This document shows positions 18,904-27,280 of a stretch of DNA of 64,000 bases, piece after piece. The notes beneath the pieces are model-generated. The model did no database searches, was not told where the DNA came from, and saw nothing but the letters and a program-made list of their open reading frames with translations. The DNA lies in assembly GCF_002954405.1 (NCBI RefSeq), contig NZ_MQWC01000004.1, positions 62,001 to 126,000 of the forward strand, written 5' to 3'. The position numbers were made by a program, and so were the translations under genes. Positions within the stretch are counted from its first letter, which is position 1. The number at the start of each line of letters is the position of its first letter. Source of the stretch: Salinibacter sp. 10B (lineage in GTDB: Bacteria; Bacteroidota; Rhodothermia; Rhodothermales; Salinibacteraceae).

Positions 18904-19680
18904 ATGGGCAAATTTGAAGAAAAAACAGTAATTGTTACCGGCGGCGCATCGGGGATTGGAAAGGCGATCTCGATGCTTTTTGCGGAGGAGAATGCGCAGG
19001 TTGCTCTTTTGGATATCGATGTCGAGTCCGCTACCGAAACAGTTCAAGAGATCCGGCAAAACGATGGAAGCGTTACTTTCTTCGAATGCGACGTAAGTGA
19101 TTCGGAGGAAGTGCACGAAACCGTAGACGACGTGGTTGACACATACGGGGGGCTCGATGTACTGATCAATAATGCAGGGATCGCCCATATTGGAACTGTT
19201 GAGGAGACGACAGAGGAAGAGTTGGACCGAGTCTACGAGGTCAACGTCAAAGGCGTTTACAACTGTTTGAAAGCTGGAGTGGAGGTCATGAAGGGCGATG
19301 GCGGGGGGGCAATCGTCAATATCGCATCGGTGGCCTCTCACGTGGGGATCCCCGACCGGTTTGCCTACTCGATGAGTAAGGGGGCGGTACTCACGATGAC
19401 GTACTCGGTTGCGCGCGATTATGTGGAGGACGGCATCCGGTGCAACGCCGTTTCGCCTGCGCGCATTCACACACCGTTTGTGGATGGGTTCCTTAGCGAA
19501 AATTATCCGGGAGAGGAGGAAGAAATGTTTGAAGAACTGTCGCAAACCCAGCCCATCGGACGAATGGGTGAACCGGAAGAGGTGGCAAAACTTTGTCTAT
19601 ATCTTTCTTCCGACGATGCCGGGTTTATTACTGGAAGCAGTATGCCCATTGATGGTGGGTTTATGTCACTCAAGGACTAA
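18904..19680 (+). CDS. SDR-family dehydrogenase, probable 2-keto-3-deoxy-L-fuconate dehydrogenase
   Basis: 258 residues. The cofactor site TGGASGIGKA and catalytic YSMSKGAVL are intact. The stretch RCNAVSPARIHTPFVDGFL followed by NYPGEEEEMFEELS and QPIGRMGEPEEV is characteristic of SDRs encoded beside fuconate dehydratase in Bacteroidota. Expected reaction: NAD-dependent oxidation at C4 of 2-keto-3-deoxy-L-fuconate to the 2,4-diketo acid. It is followed after 15 bp by the hydrolase for that product. The gap in front of it is AT rich, and the gene's first codons are noticeably more AT rich than its neighbours. Confidence 0.85.
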   Translation: MGKFEEKTVIVTGGASGIGKAISMLFAEENAQVALLDIDVESATETVQEIRQNDGSVTFFECDVSDSEEVHETVDDVVDTYGGLDVLINNAGIAHIGTVEETTEEELDRVYEVNVKGVYNCLKAGVEVMKGDGGGAIVNIASVASHVGIPDRFAYSMSKGAVLTMTYSVARDYVEDGIRCNAVSPARIHTPFVDGFLSENYPGEEEEMFEELSQTQPIGRMGEPEEVAKLCLYLSSDDAGFITGSSMPIDGGFMSLKD

Positions 19681-19695
19681 CCTTTTTTAACGATA

Positions 19696-20565
19696 ATGAA
19701 ATTGATTCGGTTTGGGGATCCCGGGCACGAGACTCCGGGAGTGCTTCGTGAGGATGGAACGCGCATCGATACTTCGTCGGAATTTGGCGATTACGACACG
19801 GTGTTTTTTGAGGCAGGCGGGTTGAAGAAGCTTCGAGAATGGACAAAACGCAGGGGAGAAGAGGCGCCGGTGGTGCCGGATACGGTGCGTCTCGGTCCAC
19901 CCATTGCTCGTCCAAGCAAGATTGTCTGTATCGGTCTTAACTACTCCGACCACGCTGCAGAGTCGGACATGGAAGTGCCGGACGAACCTGTGATCTTCTT
20001 CAAGGCCCCAAGTGCTGTTTGTGGTCCGAACGATAATCTAGTGCTTCCGAAGAACAGCACGAAGACGGACTGGGAGGTGGAGCTGGCGGTCGTGATCGGT
20101 CGGGAAGCTTCGTACGTTCAGCAAGAGGAGGCATTGGAATACGTGGCGGGATACACACTTCACAATGACTATTCGGAGCGGTCGTATCAGTTGGAGCGCG
20201 GTGGACAGTGGGTAAAGGGAAAGAGTTGCGATACATTTGCTCCGTTGGGACCGGTGTTGGCAACGCCGGATGAGGTGGACGACGTGGGGGCGCTCGACAT
20301 GTGGCTGGATGTGAATGGCGAGCGGAAGCAGTCCAGTTCCACCCGCCAGCTTATCTTTGGCATCCCAATCCTGGTAAGCTATCTCAGTCAGTTTATGACG
20401 CTTCGGCCAGGCGACGTGATTTCTACCGGGACGCCGGCTGGAGTGGGATTGGGGGAAGACCCCCCCGAGTTTTTGGCGGCGGGCGATGTCGTTTCGCTTG
20501 GAATTGAGGGCCTGGGCAAAGCCGAGCAGCAGGTAACCACTCATCCAGGGGAGGGGCAGCCGTAG
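19696..20565 (+). CDS. FAH-family hydrolase, probable 2,4-diketo-3-deoxy-L-fuconate hydrolase
   Basis: 289 residues, fumarylacetoacetate hydrolase superfamily. Core motifs: IVCIGLNYSDHAAE, FFKAPSAVCGP, the metal-binding acidic set in TDWEVELAVVIG and the loop HNDYSERSYQ, and ISTGTPAGVGLG. Family members next to fuconate dehydratase and SDRs cleave 2,4-diketo-3-deoxy-L-fuconate to pyruvate and L-lactate. It is the last gene of the fucose block and only 15 bp after the SDR. The L-lactate formed would be the substrate of the Lut proteins encoded at the front of the block. Confidence 0.88.
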   Translation: MKLIRFGDPGHETPGVLREDGTRIDTSSEFGDYDTVFFEAGGLKKLREWTKRRGEEAPVVPDTVRLGPPIARPSKIVCIGLNYSDHAAESDMEVPDEPVIFFKAPSAVCGPNDNLVLPKNSTKTDWEVELAVVIGREASYVQQEEALEYVAGYTLHNDYSERSYQLERGGQWVKGKSCDTFAPLGPVLATPDEVDDVGALDMWLDVNGERKQSSSTRQLIFGIPILVSYLSQFMTLRPGDVISTGTPAGVGLGEDPPEFLAAGDVVSLGIEGLGKAEQQVTTHPGEGQP

Positions 20566-21260
20566 CTTCTCGTAGCGAAGGAACGAACGGAGCAGCTACA
20601 GGGAGCGGTCGTTTCGATCTGCTCCCGCGCGGTTGGGGACCGTGTACCGCTTCCGCGTCGCGCATTTGAGAAACGACGCCCAGCGTCAGGTGCGTTTTGC
20701 TGTTCGCATACCGCCTGTGCTCGGTCGACGGCAGAGGGAGATGTATTCATGCGAGACTAGGCAGGAGCACATCAGCGGACAGCACGTCGCCTGTCTTTTT
20801 GGATGGTAAGCAGGTGCCTGTATCTGATACCGCTTACCGAAGATCGATGTACATCTCTCGAGCGCGTTCGCACGATGATATCTCCTCCGTTTGCTTCCAA
20901 TCCACCCCCTTCCCGATGCGGGAGTTCCCCCCGATGGAAAAAAGCAACTCACTCAGAAATGGAGCCACTCGTAAAATGCATAGTGAGTCTGTCTAGCTGG
21001 TATTCCTTTCGGCTACTCTTCAATCTAGGCAGATTGGAAGATTCCTCTCCCTTGCCTCGTACCGCAGAGATGCGAGGCGCGACGAATGAGAGTCACTTCT
21101 AGCGAATGGAGTGGGGACACATTCTCTTGATGTGGGGCAAACGCGCCTCAGACGGTTCCGACATTGGAAAGCCGTTACGTTCGGGGAAGAGAAGGTCTGC
21201 AACGTCCTTCCGTGCCATTAGTACGATCCGCCCCTCTTTTACGCCATTCCCATTCCGCCC
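20566..21260. other. Long intergenic region holding one repeat copy
   Basis: About 700 bp without a credible gene, between the fucose block and the type III PKS. It holds one copy of a dispersed repeat (20836-20981, listed separately) and small imperfect hairpins, for example near 21020-21045. The promoter of the PKS gene should be in the last 200 bp, but I see no clear box. Confidence 0.6.
20836..20981 (+). repeat. Dispersed repeat, copy A
   Basis: About 146 bp that align along their whole length with the reverse complement of 51070-51216, with a few small gaps and roughly three quarters identity by eye. Exact blocks include CTCCTCCGTTTGCTTCC, CCGATGCGGGA and ACTCGTAAAA. Both copies lie in intergenic DNA. 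No terminal inverted repeats or transposase are seen, so it may be a degenerate non-autonomous element or a structured non-coding unit. Confidence 0.75.
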
Positions 21261-22379
21261 ATGACGTACACTGTCCTCGACGCCATTGCCACCGGGAATC
21301 CTCCACTACGACGCACACAGGAGGAGGCCGCCGAGTTCATGTCGAGCATTGAAACGCTGCCCGACGCCCTGCAGAGTCGTTTGCCGGCGCTCTACCGGGG
21401 CTCGTCCATCGACAGCCGCTACACGTGTGTAGACGACTACGGCAAAGACAGCGCCGACGAGTTTACCTTCTTTCCAAAGACGTGGACCCTGGAGCCCGCC
21501 CCCACGACAGAAGAGCGCAACGAGCACTACCGGGCGTCCGCCGTGCCGCTGGCCGAAGACGTGGGGGGGCGGGCACTGGAGCAAGCGGGGGTCGAGGCCA
21601 AAGACGTCACACACGTCATTGCCGTGAGCTGCACCGGATTTTTTGCGCCGGGGCTCGACGTCGAGTTGGTGAAGCGGTTGGGCCTACCTCCGACCACCCA
21701 GCGGACGTTCATTGGGTTTATGGGATGCTACGCGGCGTTCAATGCGATGCGCGTGGCCCACGGGTTCTGCCAAAGTCAGTCCGACGCACGCGTGCTCGTG
21801 GTATGCACGGAGCTCTGCACCCTCCACTTTCAGATTGAGGAGTCGCTGGAGAGCGTTATTGTCAATTCCCTCTTTTCCGATGGGGCGGCTGCAGCAGTGT
21901 TTAGCTCACGATCAGAGGAGGAGGCCAACGGCCGCCTCGCATACATCGATGGCCGCTGCCACCTCGACGACGACTCGATGGAGGACATGACCTGGGCCAT
22001 CGGCGACACGGGCTTCAAGATGGGGCTTTCCTCGCGCGTGCCGGACGTGGTCGGTGAAAATCTGCCCGGCTACGTCGACAATCTGCTTTCGCCGCACGAT
22101 GTGGGGCCGGACGACCTGGACTTCTGGGCCATCCATCCAGGGGGCCGCCGGATTGTAGAAGGGGCGCAGGACACACTCGGCCTCAGCGATGCCGACGTAG
22201 CCGATAGCTTAGCCATTCTTCGGCAGTACGGCAACATGAGCTCTCCGACGATTCTTTTCGTTCTCAAGCGCATTCTCGACCGGCAGGCAGAGGGCGACGG
22301 GGCCCCGCCCGCGCACGGCCTTGCGATGGCGTTTGGCCCCGGCCTCACGATCGAAGGCGCTCTCTTTCAGCGTGTGTAG
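21261..22379 (+). CDS. Type III polyketide synthase (chalcone/stilbene synthase family)
   Basis: 372 residues. The catalytic triad is in place: Cys near 156 in GFMGCYAAFNAMR, His near 291 in FWAIHPGGRRI, Asn near 325 in YGNMSSPTILF. The C-terminal GFGPG-like loop appears as AFGPGLTIEGAL. These homodimers condense an acyl-CoA starter with malonyl-CoA units to make resorcinols, pyrones or chalcone-like products. Unlike many bacterial loci there is no methyltransferase, UbiA or oxygenase next to it. It could be mistaken for FabH, but the Asn motif and the CHS-type C terminus argue against that. The product cannot be predicted. Confidence 0.93.
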   Translation: MTYTVLDAIATGNPPLRRTQEEAAEFMSSIETLPDALQSRLPALYRGSSIDSRYTCVDDYGKDSADEFTFFPKTWTLEPAPTTEERNEHYRASAVPLAEDVGGRALEQAGVEAKDVTHVIAVSCTGFFAPGLDVELVKRLGLPPTTQRTFIGFMGCYAAFNAMRVAHGFCQSQSDARVLVVCTELCTLHFQIEESLESVIVNSLFSDGAAAAVFSSRSEEEANGRLAYIDGRCHLDDDSMEDMTWAIGDTGFKMGLSSRVPDVVGENLPGYVDNLLSPHDVGPDDLDFWAIHPGGRRIVEGAQDTLGLSDADVADSLAILRQYGNMSSPTILFVLKRILDRQAEGDGAPPAHGLAMAFGPGLTIEGALFQRV

Positions 22380-22409
22380 GCATGGAAGGATAGGGGGAGG
22401 AAGGAGAGA

Positions 22410-22435
22410 GGGACGTCCCCACATTCACACGTCCC
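22410..22435. terminator. Hairpin between convergent genes
   Basis: GGGACGT and ACGTCCC form a 7-bp stem with a 12-nt loop in the short gap between the convergent PKS and amidohydrolase genes. There is no U-run, so a terminator role is only suggested by place. Confidence 0.3.
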
Positions 22436-22452
22436 CCCTCATTCACGCACAC

Positions 22453-23808
22453 CTATTTCTCCAGTCCCGGATTGCGGTTCAGGAATTCGTCGTAGAGCTT
22501 TGAGTGTCGGCTTTCCAGCGGCAGCTTGTAGCCGTCGATGAAGAGGTGCTCCACGTCCGTGTCCGGCTGAAAGGGATCCCCGTCGGTCACGAAAAGGTTG
22601 GCGCGCTTGCCCACCTCGATGGAGCCCACCTGATCCGCGACGCCAAAGATCTGAGCAGGGGCCATGGTGACGGCCCGAAGGGCGTCCGTTTTGCCGAGCC
22701 CGTATGCTGCGGAGAAGCCGGCGTGAAACGGAAGGTTGCGCACATTCTCGGCGCTATTGGTTCGAAGGGCGACCGTCACGCCCGCCTCATGGAGCAGGCC
22801 GGGATTACGGTACACCTTATCGTAGCGGTCACTCTCGCGACTGGGGGGCTGCATCACGGGCCCCACAATGACGGGCACGTCTGCTTCGGCAATCTCATCC
22901 GCGACCCGCCATCCCTCCGTGACACCGCTTAAGACGACTTGATCGAGCACGTTGCGCTCCTCAGCCCAGTCGAGTGCCGCCGAGATGTCGGAGGCCGTAT
23001 TGGCGGAGATAAGCAGCTGTTGCTCGCCGCGAATGACGGGAATGAGCGCGTCCATTGCGGGCACGAACTTCGGCTGGCGTCGCTCCTCGGGCCGTTCGGC
23101 CACGGCCGAATCAATTTCGGCATAGAGCTCGGCCTTGTCCCACACGTCATTCAGGGTCTGCACGGCCTTCTCGGTCTCCTTCTGGATCGTCTCAGGGGAG
23201 CGATCGTCCGACGGGCCCTGTCGGCCCGTAGAGGGGAAGTCGAGCTTTGTCAGCTCCACGTCGCCCAGGTGCATCTGATCCTGCGTGTAGCCATGAAGGC
23301 CGATGAGGGCCGCTTCGCCCGGCAGCATGCCGTTCGAGGGCTCGGTCAGGACAGTCGTGATCCCGTGCACCCGCGTGACGGGAATGGACACCGAATTGGG
23401 GTTGACGGCGGTGATGGCTTCCATGTTGGCCGTCAGTTCCCCGATTTCGTTGTGGTCGATTGTTTCCGGGAGGGAGCCCACTTCCTGCAGTCCCAGCTTC
23501 GTCCCGCCGTCGATGAGGCCGGGATAGATCGTAAGGCCCTCACAGTCGATCGTGCGGGCATTGCCGGGCACCGATACGTTTGCACCCACGGCGGCAATCG
23601 AGTCGTCGCGGATGACGACGGTCCCGTTTGCAATTGTATCGGACGGAGTCGTCAGGATTTGGGCATTCGTAAGGGCAAACGGTCCCTGAAAGCCCGGATC
23701 CTTCTGGGCCTGTGCGGGGCTTGCCGCGAGCAGAACGGCGCAGATCCCGAAAACGAGGATCGTGAGGAAAGACCGTTGCGGGGAGGGCAAGGAGTCGGGG
23801 AGGAGCAT
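22453..23808 (-). CDS. Exported amidohydrolase-fold protein lacking the HxH metal motif
   Basis: 451 residues; ATG 23808 gives a signal peptide (SFLTILVFGICAVLLAASPAQAQ). It follows the imidazolonepropionase-like amidohydrolase pattern: composite beta-sandwich (IADGT-like NGTVVIRDDSIAAVG), barrel entry YPGLIDGGTKLGL, and the C-terminal APAQIFGVADQVGSIEVGKRANL. At the barrel entry, where active members have D-x-H-x-H, it has DGGTKLG, and the late catalytic Asp region reads ALRTNSAEN. Metal-dependent catalysis is therefore doubtful. It is last in a three-gene minus-strand set of related proteins and may be a partner subunit or binding protein for the intact member. Confidence 0.85.
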   Translation of the reverse strand: MLLPDSLPSPQRSFLTILVFGICAVLLAASPAQAQKDPGFQGPFALTNAQILTTPSDTIANGTVVIRDDSIAAVGANVSVPGNARTIDCEGLTIYPGLIDGGTKLGLQEVGSLPETIDHNEIGELTANMEAITAVNPNSVSIPVTRVHGITTVLTEPSNGMLPGEAALIGLHGYTQDQMHLGDVELTKLDFPSTGRQGPSDDRSPETIQKETEKAVQTLNDVWDKAELYAEIDSAVAERPEERRQPKFVPAMDALIPVIRGEQQLLISANTASDISAALDWAEERNVLDQVVLSGVTEGWRVADEIAEADVPVIVGPVMQPPSRESDRYDKVYRNPGLLHEAGVTVALRTNSAENVRNLPFHAGFSAAYGLGKTDALRAVTMAPAQIFGVADQVGSIEVGKRANLFVTDGDPFQPDTDVEHLFIDGYKLPLESRHSKLYDEFLNRNPGLEK

Positions 23809-23871
23809 GTAGAGCAGAAGCGTTGGGTCAACGATAATTCGTGCGCAGTGGAGGTCGCATTTGTCGGGGGG

Positions 23872-23915
23872 CGTACTGCGTGTCGACTGCGCCCGGGGGG
23901 AAATCACGCAGTACG
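23872..23915. repeat. Hairpin repeat (ACGCAGTACG family), copy 1
   Basis: CGTACTGCGT and ACGCAGTACG form a perfect 10-bp inverted repeat with a 24-nt loop, between two amidohydrolase genes. The right arm with its flank, ACGCAGTACGAAATAC, is identical over 16 nt to the right arm of the hairpin after korB (40587-40656). It is probably a dispersed intergenic hairpin that can influence mRNA stability or termination. Confidence 0.65.
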
Positions 23916-23931
23916 AAATACATAAACGCCG

Positions 23932-25353
23932 CTATTCCCACTGATCTGCGTTTCGGAAGCGCAGCTTTTCACTGGTGGCGTGGAGAAAGGCGGCCCCCTT
24001 GAGACAGCTGTGCTGCACGCCCGAGTAGTCGCCGTCGCGGGCCAGATCGACCGTTCCTTCCGGATCCACGCGCAAGCGCATGTCGTCGGGGTCGTCTTCG
24101 TGGTCAAAGCGTACAATGCCGTCCACGTAGGTGCGTTGCGGCTGGGTGTAGACGGAGAGGGGATGCTTGCTGAAGATGGCAAGGTCGGCGTCTTTGCCCT
24201 CTTCGATCGAACCCACCCGGTCGGCAATGCCGAGCTGCCGGGCCGGATTGATCGTTATGAGCGAGAGTGCCTGTTGGTCGGAGAGGTCGCCGTACCGCTG
24301 GGACTTGGCGGCCTGCAGGTAGAGGTCGCGCTGTTCGCCCGGAATGTCGGAGTTGATGGAGGTGTTGACGTCGTTCTTTTCTAGCACCGCGGCGTTGTAG
24401 GCGGTGGAGTAGTAAACTTCAAACTTGTAGGCCCACCAGTCCGAGAACACGGAGGCGCTGGCGCCATCATCACCAAAAGCGGCCAGCTCGGGCGCCACTT
24501 TGAACCCTTCATTCACGTGTTGAAAGACCACGTCGTCCACGCCAAAATCTTCGAGCACGTTCATGAGCATCACAATTTCGTCCGCTCGGTAGGAGTGGAC
24601 GTGTGGGATCACGTCGCCCTGCAGAACCCCGGCAAGCACCTCTAGGCGCTCGCTGTGTTCGGGTGGGCGATCACGGTCGCCGTTCTGGTAGGCCTGCTTG
24701 GCCTCGTGGTAGCGACGAGCCTCCGTGAGTGCATTTCGGATAACCTGCTCCACGCCCATTCGGGTTTGGGGCACCTGGTCGCGCTGGCCGTACAGGCCGG
24801 TTGGGTTTTCTCCGAGAGCAAACTTCACGGTACGGGGAGCGTCCTCCATCTTGAACGCTGCCGGATCGGTGGCGCCGTAGTGAAGCTTAATGGTCTCATT
24901 GCGCCCCCCAATCGGGTTGGCCGAGCCATGCATCACATGGGCGGCCGTGACGCCCCCGGCCAGCCCGCGGTAGAGGCCGATGTCGAATGGGTCGAGCACG
25001 TCGCCGACGCCCACCTCTGCGGTAACCTGATTCGTCGCCTCGTTGATGTTGCTAAGAGCAAAGTGCTGGTGGGCGTCAATGATGCCGGGCATCACGTACT
25101 CTCCGCTGGCATCGTAGGTCTCCACCCCGTTGGGAGCGGAGAGGTCCGTTCCCACCTGTGCGATATCGCCGTCGCGCACCAAGATGTCACCGTTTTCAAT
25201 GGTGCCGTTGGTGACGGTGAGGATCGTCGCGTCCTGAATGAGCCAGTCATTTGACGCGTTGGTGCGTTGCCGATCCTGGGCCGCGGCGGCGGTCGTGAGG
25301 CCGACGGTAAGTAGGAGGAGAAGGAACGAGCGTAGGGGAGTGGAAAGCATCAT
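23932..25353 (-). CDS. Exported metal-dependent amidohydrolase (apparently active member)
   Basis: 473 residues from ATG 25353, which starts a signal peptide (TPLRSFLLLLLTVGLTTAAAAQ). The imidazolonepropionase-like fold keeps its active-site set: DAHQHFAL for the first two His ligands, IPHVHSY and FQHVNEG for the other His residues, and the catalytic Asp in SINSDIPGEQ. It should hydrolyse a cyclic amide or a peptide-like substrate in the periplasm. It is the middle gene of three related minus-strand genes; the gap to the upstream one is 58 bp and to the downstream one 123 bp (with a hairpin repeat). Confidence 0.88.
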   Translation of the reverse strand: MMLSTPLRSFLLLLLTVGLTTAAAAQDRQRTNASNDWLIQDATILTVTNGTIENGDILVRDGDIAQVGTDLSAPNGVETYDASGEYVMPGIIDAHQHFALSNINEATNQVTAEVGVGDVLDPFDIGLYRGLAGGVTAAHVMHGSANPIGGRNETIKLHYGATDPAAFKMEDAPRTVKFALGENPTGLYGQRDQVPQTRMGVEQVIRNALTEARRYHEAKQAYQNGDRDRPPEHSERLEVLAGVLQGDVIPHVHSYRADEIVMLMNVLEDFGVDDVVFQHVNEGFKVAPELAAFGDDGASASVFSDWWAYKFEVYYSTAYNAAVLEKNDVNTSINSDIPGEQRDLYLQAAKSQRYGDLSDQQALSLITINPARQLGIADRVGSIEEGKDADLAIFSKHPLSVYTQPQRTYVDGIVRFDHEDDPDDMRLRVDPEGTVDLARDGDYSGVQHSCLKGAAFLHATSEKLRFRNADQWE

Positions 25354-25411
25354 GGTGCGGCAATCGAACAAAACAGAGGAAAGGTGTCCAGGGAGGGGCC
25401 GGAGACGGGGG

Positions 25412-27142
25412 CTACCGGTCAGGCGTACTCGTGCGTTCGCCAGAGATCGGGAACGATTGATCGCCGAGGGAGGCAGTGCCCTCAAAAGATTCGCCCTCGA
25501 CCGTTACGGTTACGGAGAGGGTGCCTTGAGGAGAGTTTACGGAAAAGGAGAGGGTCGTGCCGTCGAACGACACAGACTGCAGCTCTTGCTCGTCGCCCCT
25601 TGGGCCCACAAAGGTGCCTTCTAGCCCGGATTGATCGCCTTCGAGAGTGAGGGTGCCTGTGAGTTCCCCCTGAGGGCTTTCCACCGTATACGACCACGAA
25701 CCGAGGACGGCGGACACATCACCAGTAATCTCGCCCTGTTCCTGGCCGGAAGCGTAGTCGTAAAGCTGGCCGTCCACGAAGACGTGCTGCACCTTTGTGT
25801 CCTCGTGAAAATACGAGCCGTCGGTGACCACGAGATTTGCAATTTTGCCTTCCTCTACGGTGCCCAGCCGGTCGCTGAGGCCAAGGAGGGAGGCGGGCCG
25901 TGTGGTAAGGGCGGCAAGGGCCGTCTCTTCCGGAAGCCCGTGGTCGACCATTGTTCGGAGATTCGTTCGGATGTCGCCGGCGTCGGCCTCCCGGGTCGTG
26001 AAGCCAAACTGGAGACCGGCCTCGTGCAGCGTAGCAGCCGCTTCTTGGTATTTTTGGCGTTCCATGGCGTGACGCAACCGAAGGTTTGTTTCCTCTTCGG
26101 GCACGTCCTCGTAGGAGCGCGTTCGGAGGTCAGAGTCGTAATACTGGGCGGGCGTGTCCGTGGTGTCGGCCACGGTCGTATCCGACCCCACAGAGGTCTT
26201 TGGGGCGTCCGGCAATCCGAGGGTGAGGAAGAGCGGGGCGTCGACCGTCTGAAGAGCGTCGAGCGTGCGAAAGCTCTCTCCCAGACCCGCAAGCATCATT
26301 GGAAAGCCGAGCTCCTGCTGGAGGTTGAGGACGCGGTGGAGGGAGAGCGCATCGTCCGCGTAGAAGGCCATCGGCCGGTCGCCGTCGAGGACCGGGAAGA
26401 AGGCACTGTGGATCGGGTCCTGGGGCGGGCGCGGCTGCGACGAGTTTTGTGCGTAGTCCGCTTCGAGCGTTTGGCGCCGGTCCGCTTCACGATAGAGCTG
26501 GCGAAACTTTGCAATCACCGCCATCTCTGTCGCTGGGTAGATGTACCCCTCCGCGGTCTGGATTTCAGCAAAGAGCGACGAGGCGTCGTTCAGAATCATG
26601 TCGCTTGCCGTCTCGCCCCCGTACAGCACGTAGGCCCCGGTGCCGGGAAGCATCTGTCCCTCAGGGGCAACGTGCCCGGCGGTGAAGCCGGCCTGACGGA
26701 GCTTGTTGAGGCTGGAGGCATCGGGGGAGAGGAAGGGACGTGCCGATCGATCCGGCTGAATGCCAGCAGCGTCGGCGGGGGGATCGCCTGGGTCTTTCAC
26801 GTCGTTCCCGTTGCCGTTCTCTGCGTCGGATTCTGGCATCTCAATCCCGGCGTGAGAAAAGCCGTCAATGAAGCCAGCATACACGACCAGCGAGTCGGCG
26901 GCGATGCGGCGAGCATCATAGGGAACGTTCACGTTCGGCCCCACCGCCTCGATGATGCCGTCTTCTACCACGACCGTCGCGGATTCGAGGACCTGTCCCG
27001 GCGCCTGAACGACCTGCGCATTCTCAAGGGCATAGGTGGTGGTGACAGTGGGCGGGGTGATCTCATCCTGGGCGTGAGAGGGGAGGACGAATAGGCACAG
27101 GAGGGCACATCCCAGGAGGGACGCAACAGAACCACGGGGCAT
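25412..27142 (-). CDS. Exported amidohydrolase-fold protein with C-terminal beta domain
   Basis: 576 residues from ATG 27142 (ATG 27154 or 27202 also possible); signal SVASLLGCALLCLFVLPSHAQ. Barrel entry YAGFIDGFSHAG lacks a full HxH, and the late part FGFTTREADAGD lacks the usual catalytic Asp context, so it is probably a degenerate member. The last 100 residues (about 478-576) form an extra small beta domain (WSYTVESPQGELTGTLTL, GTTLSFSV, GEREST-like end) that also occurs inserted in the ThuA domain of the giant lipoprotein near 3.4-3.7 kb. It is first in the three-gene set. Confidence 0.85.
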   Translation of the reverse strand: MPRGSVASLLGCALLCLFVLPSHAQDEITPPTVTTTYALENAQVVQAPGQVLESATVVVEDGIIEAVGPNVNVPYDARRIAADSLVVYAGFIDGFSHAGIEMPESDAENGNGNDVKDPGDPPADAAGIQPDRSARPFLSPDASSLNKLRQAGFTAGHVAPEGQMLPGTGAYVLYGGETASDMILNDASSLFAEIQTAEGYIYPATEMAVIAKFRQLYREADRRQTLEADYAQNSSQPRPPQDPIHSAFFPVLDGDRPMAFYADDALSLHRVLNLQQELGFPMMLAGLGESFRTLDALQTVDAPLFLTLGLPDAPKTSVGSDTTVADTTDTPAQYYDSDLRTRSYEDVPEEETNLRLRHAMERQKYQEAAATLHEAGLQFGFTTREADAGDIRTNLRTMVDHGLPEETALAALTTRPASLLGLSDRLGTVEEGKIANLVVTDGSYFHEDTKVQHVFVDGQLYDYASGQEQGEITGDVSAVLGSWSYTVESPQGELTGTLTLEGDQSGLEGTFVGPRGDEQELQSVSFDGTTLSFSVNSPQGTLSVTVTVEGESFEGTASLGDQSFPISGERTSTPDR

Positions 27143-27211
27143 GGAACCGATCATACAGAATGGAAACAACCAAAAGGAGCGAGTCAAGACGGTCGTTAAC
27201 ATAGGCGCCGC

Positions 27212-27219
27212 CAAAGATA
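27212..27219 (-). promoter_or_regulatory. Possible -7 box upstream of the amidohydrolase set
   Basis: TATCTTTG on the minus strand matches the Bacteroidota -7 consensus TAnnTTTG and is identical to the box before the SAM riboswitch. It lies about 70 bp before the chosen start. No good -33 TTTG is seen, so this is tentative. Confidence 0.35.
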
Positions 27220-27280
27220 GTCTCACTCGACTCGTGCGGCGAGAGGTGGAATTCGTTTTACTTTTGTGTGATTGATCGTG

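Noticed and set aside
20697-20996. Small open frames inside the two copies of the dispersed repeat, giving similar peptides
   Set aside because: Similarity of the peptides follows from DNA similarity; there is no start context, and the repeats have frame-changing gaps.
21261-22379. Annotation as beta-ketoacyl-ACP synthase III (FabH)
   Set aside because: The Asn in YGNMSSPT and the chalcone-synthase C-terminal loop fit type III PKS better.
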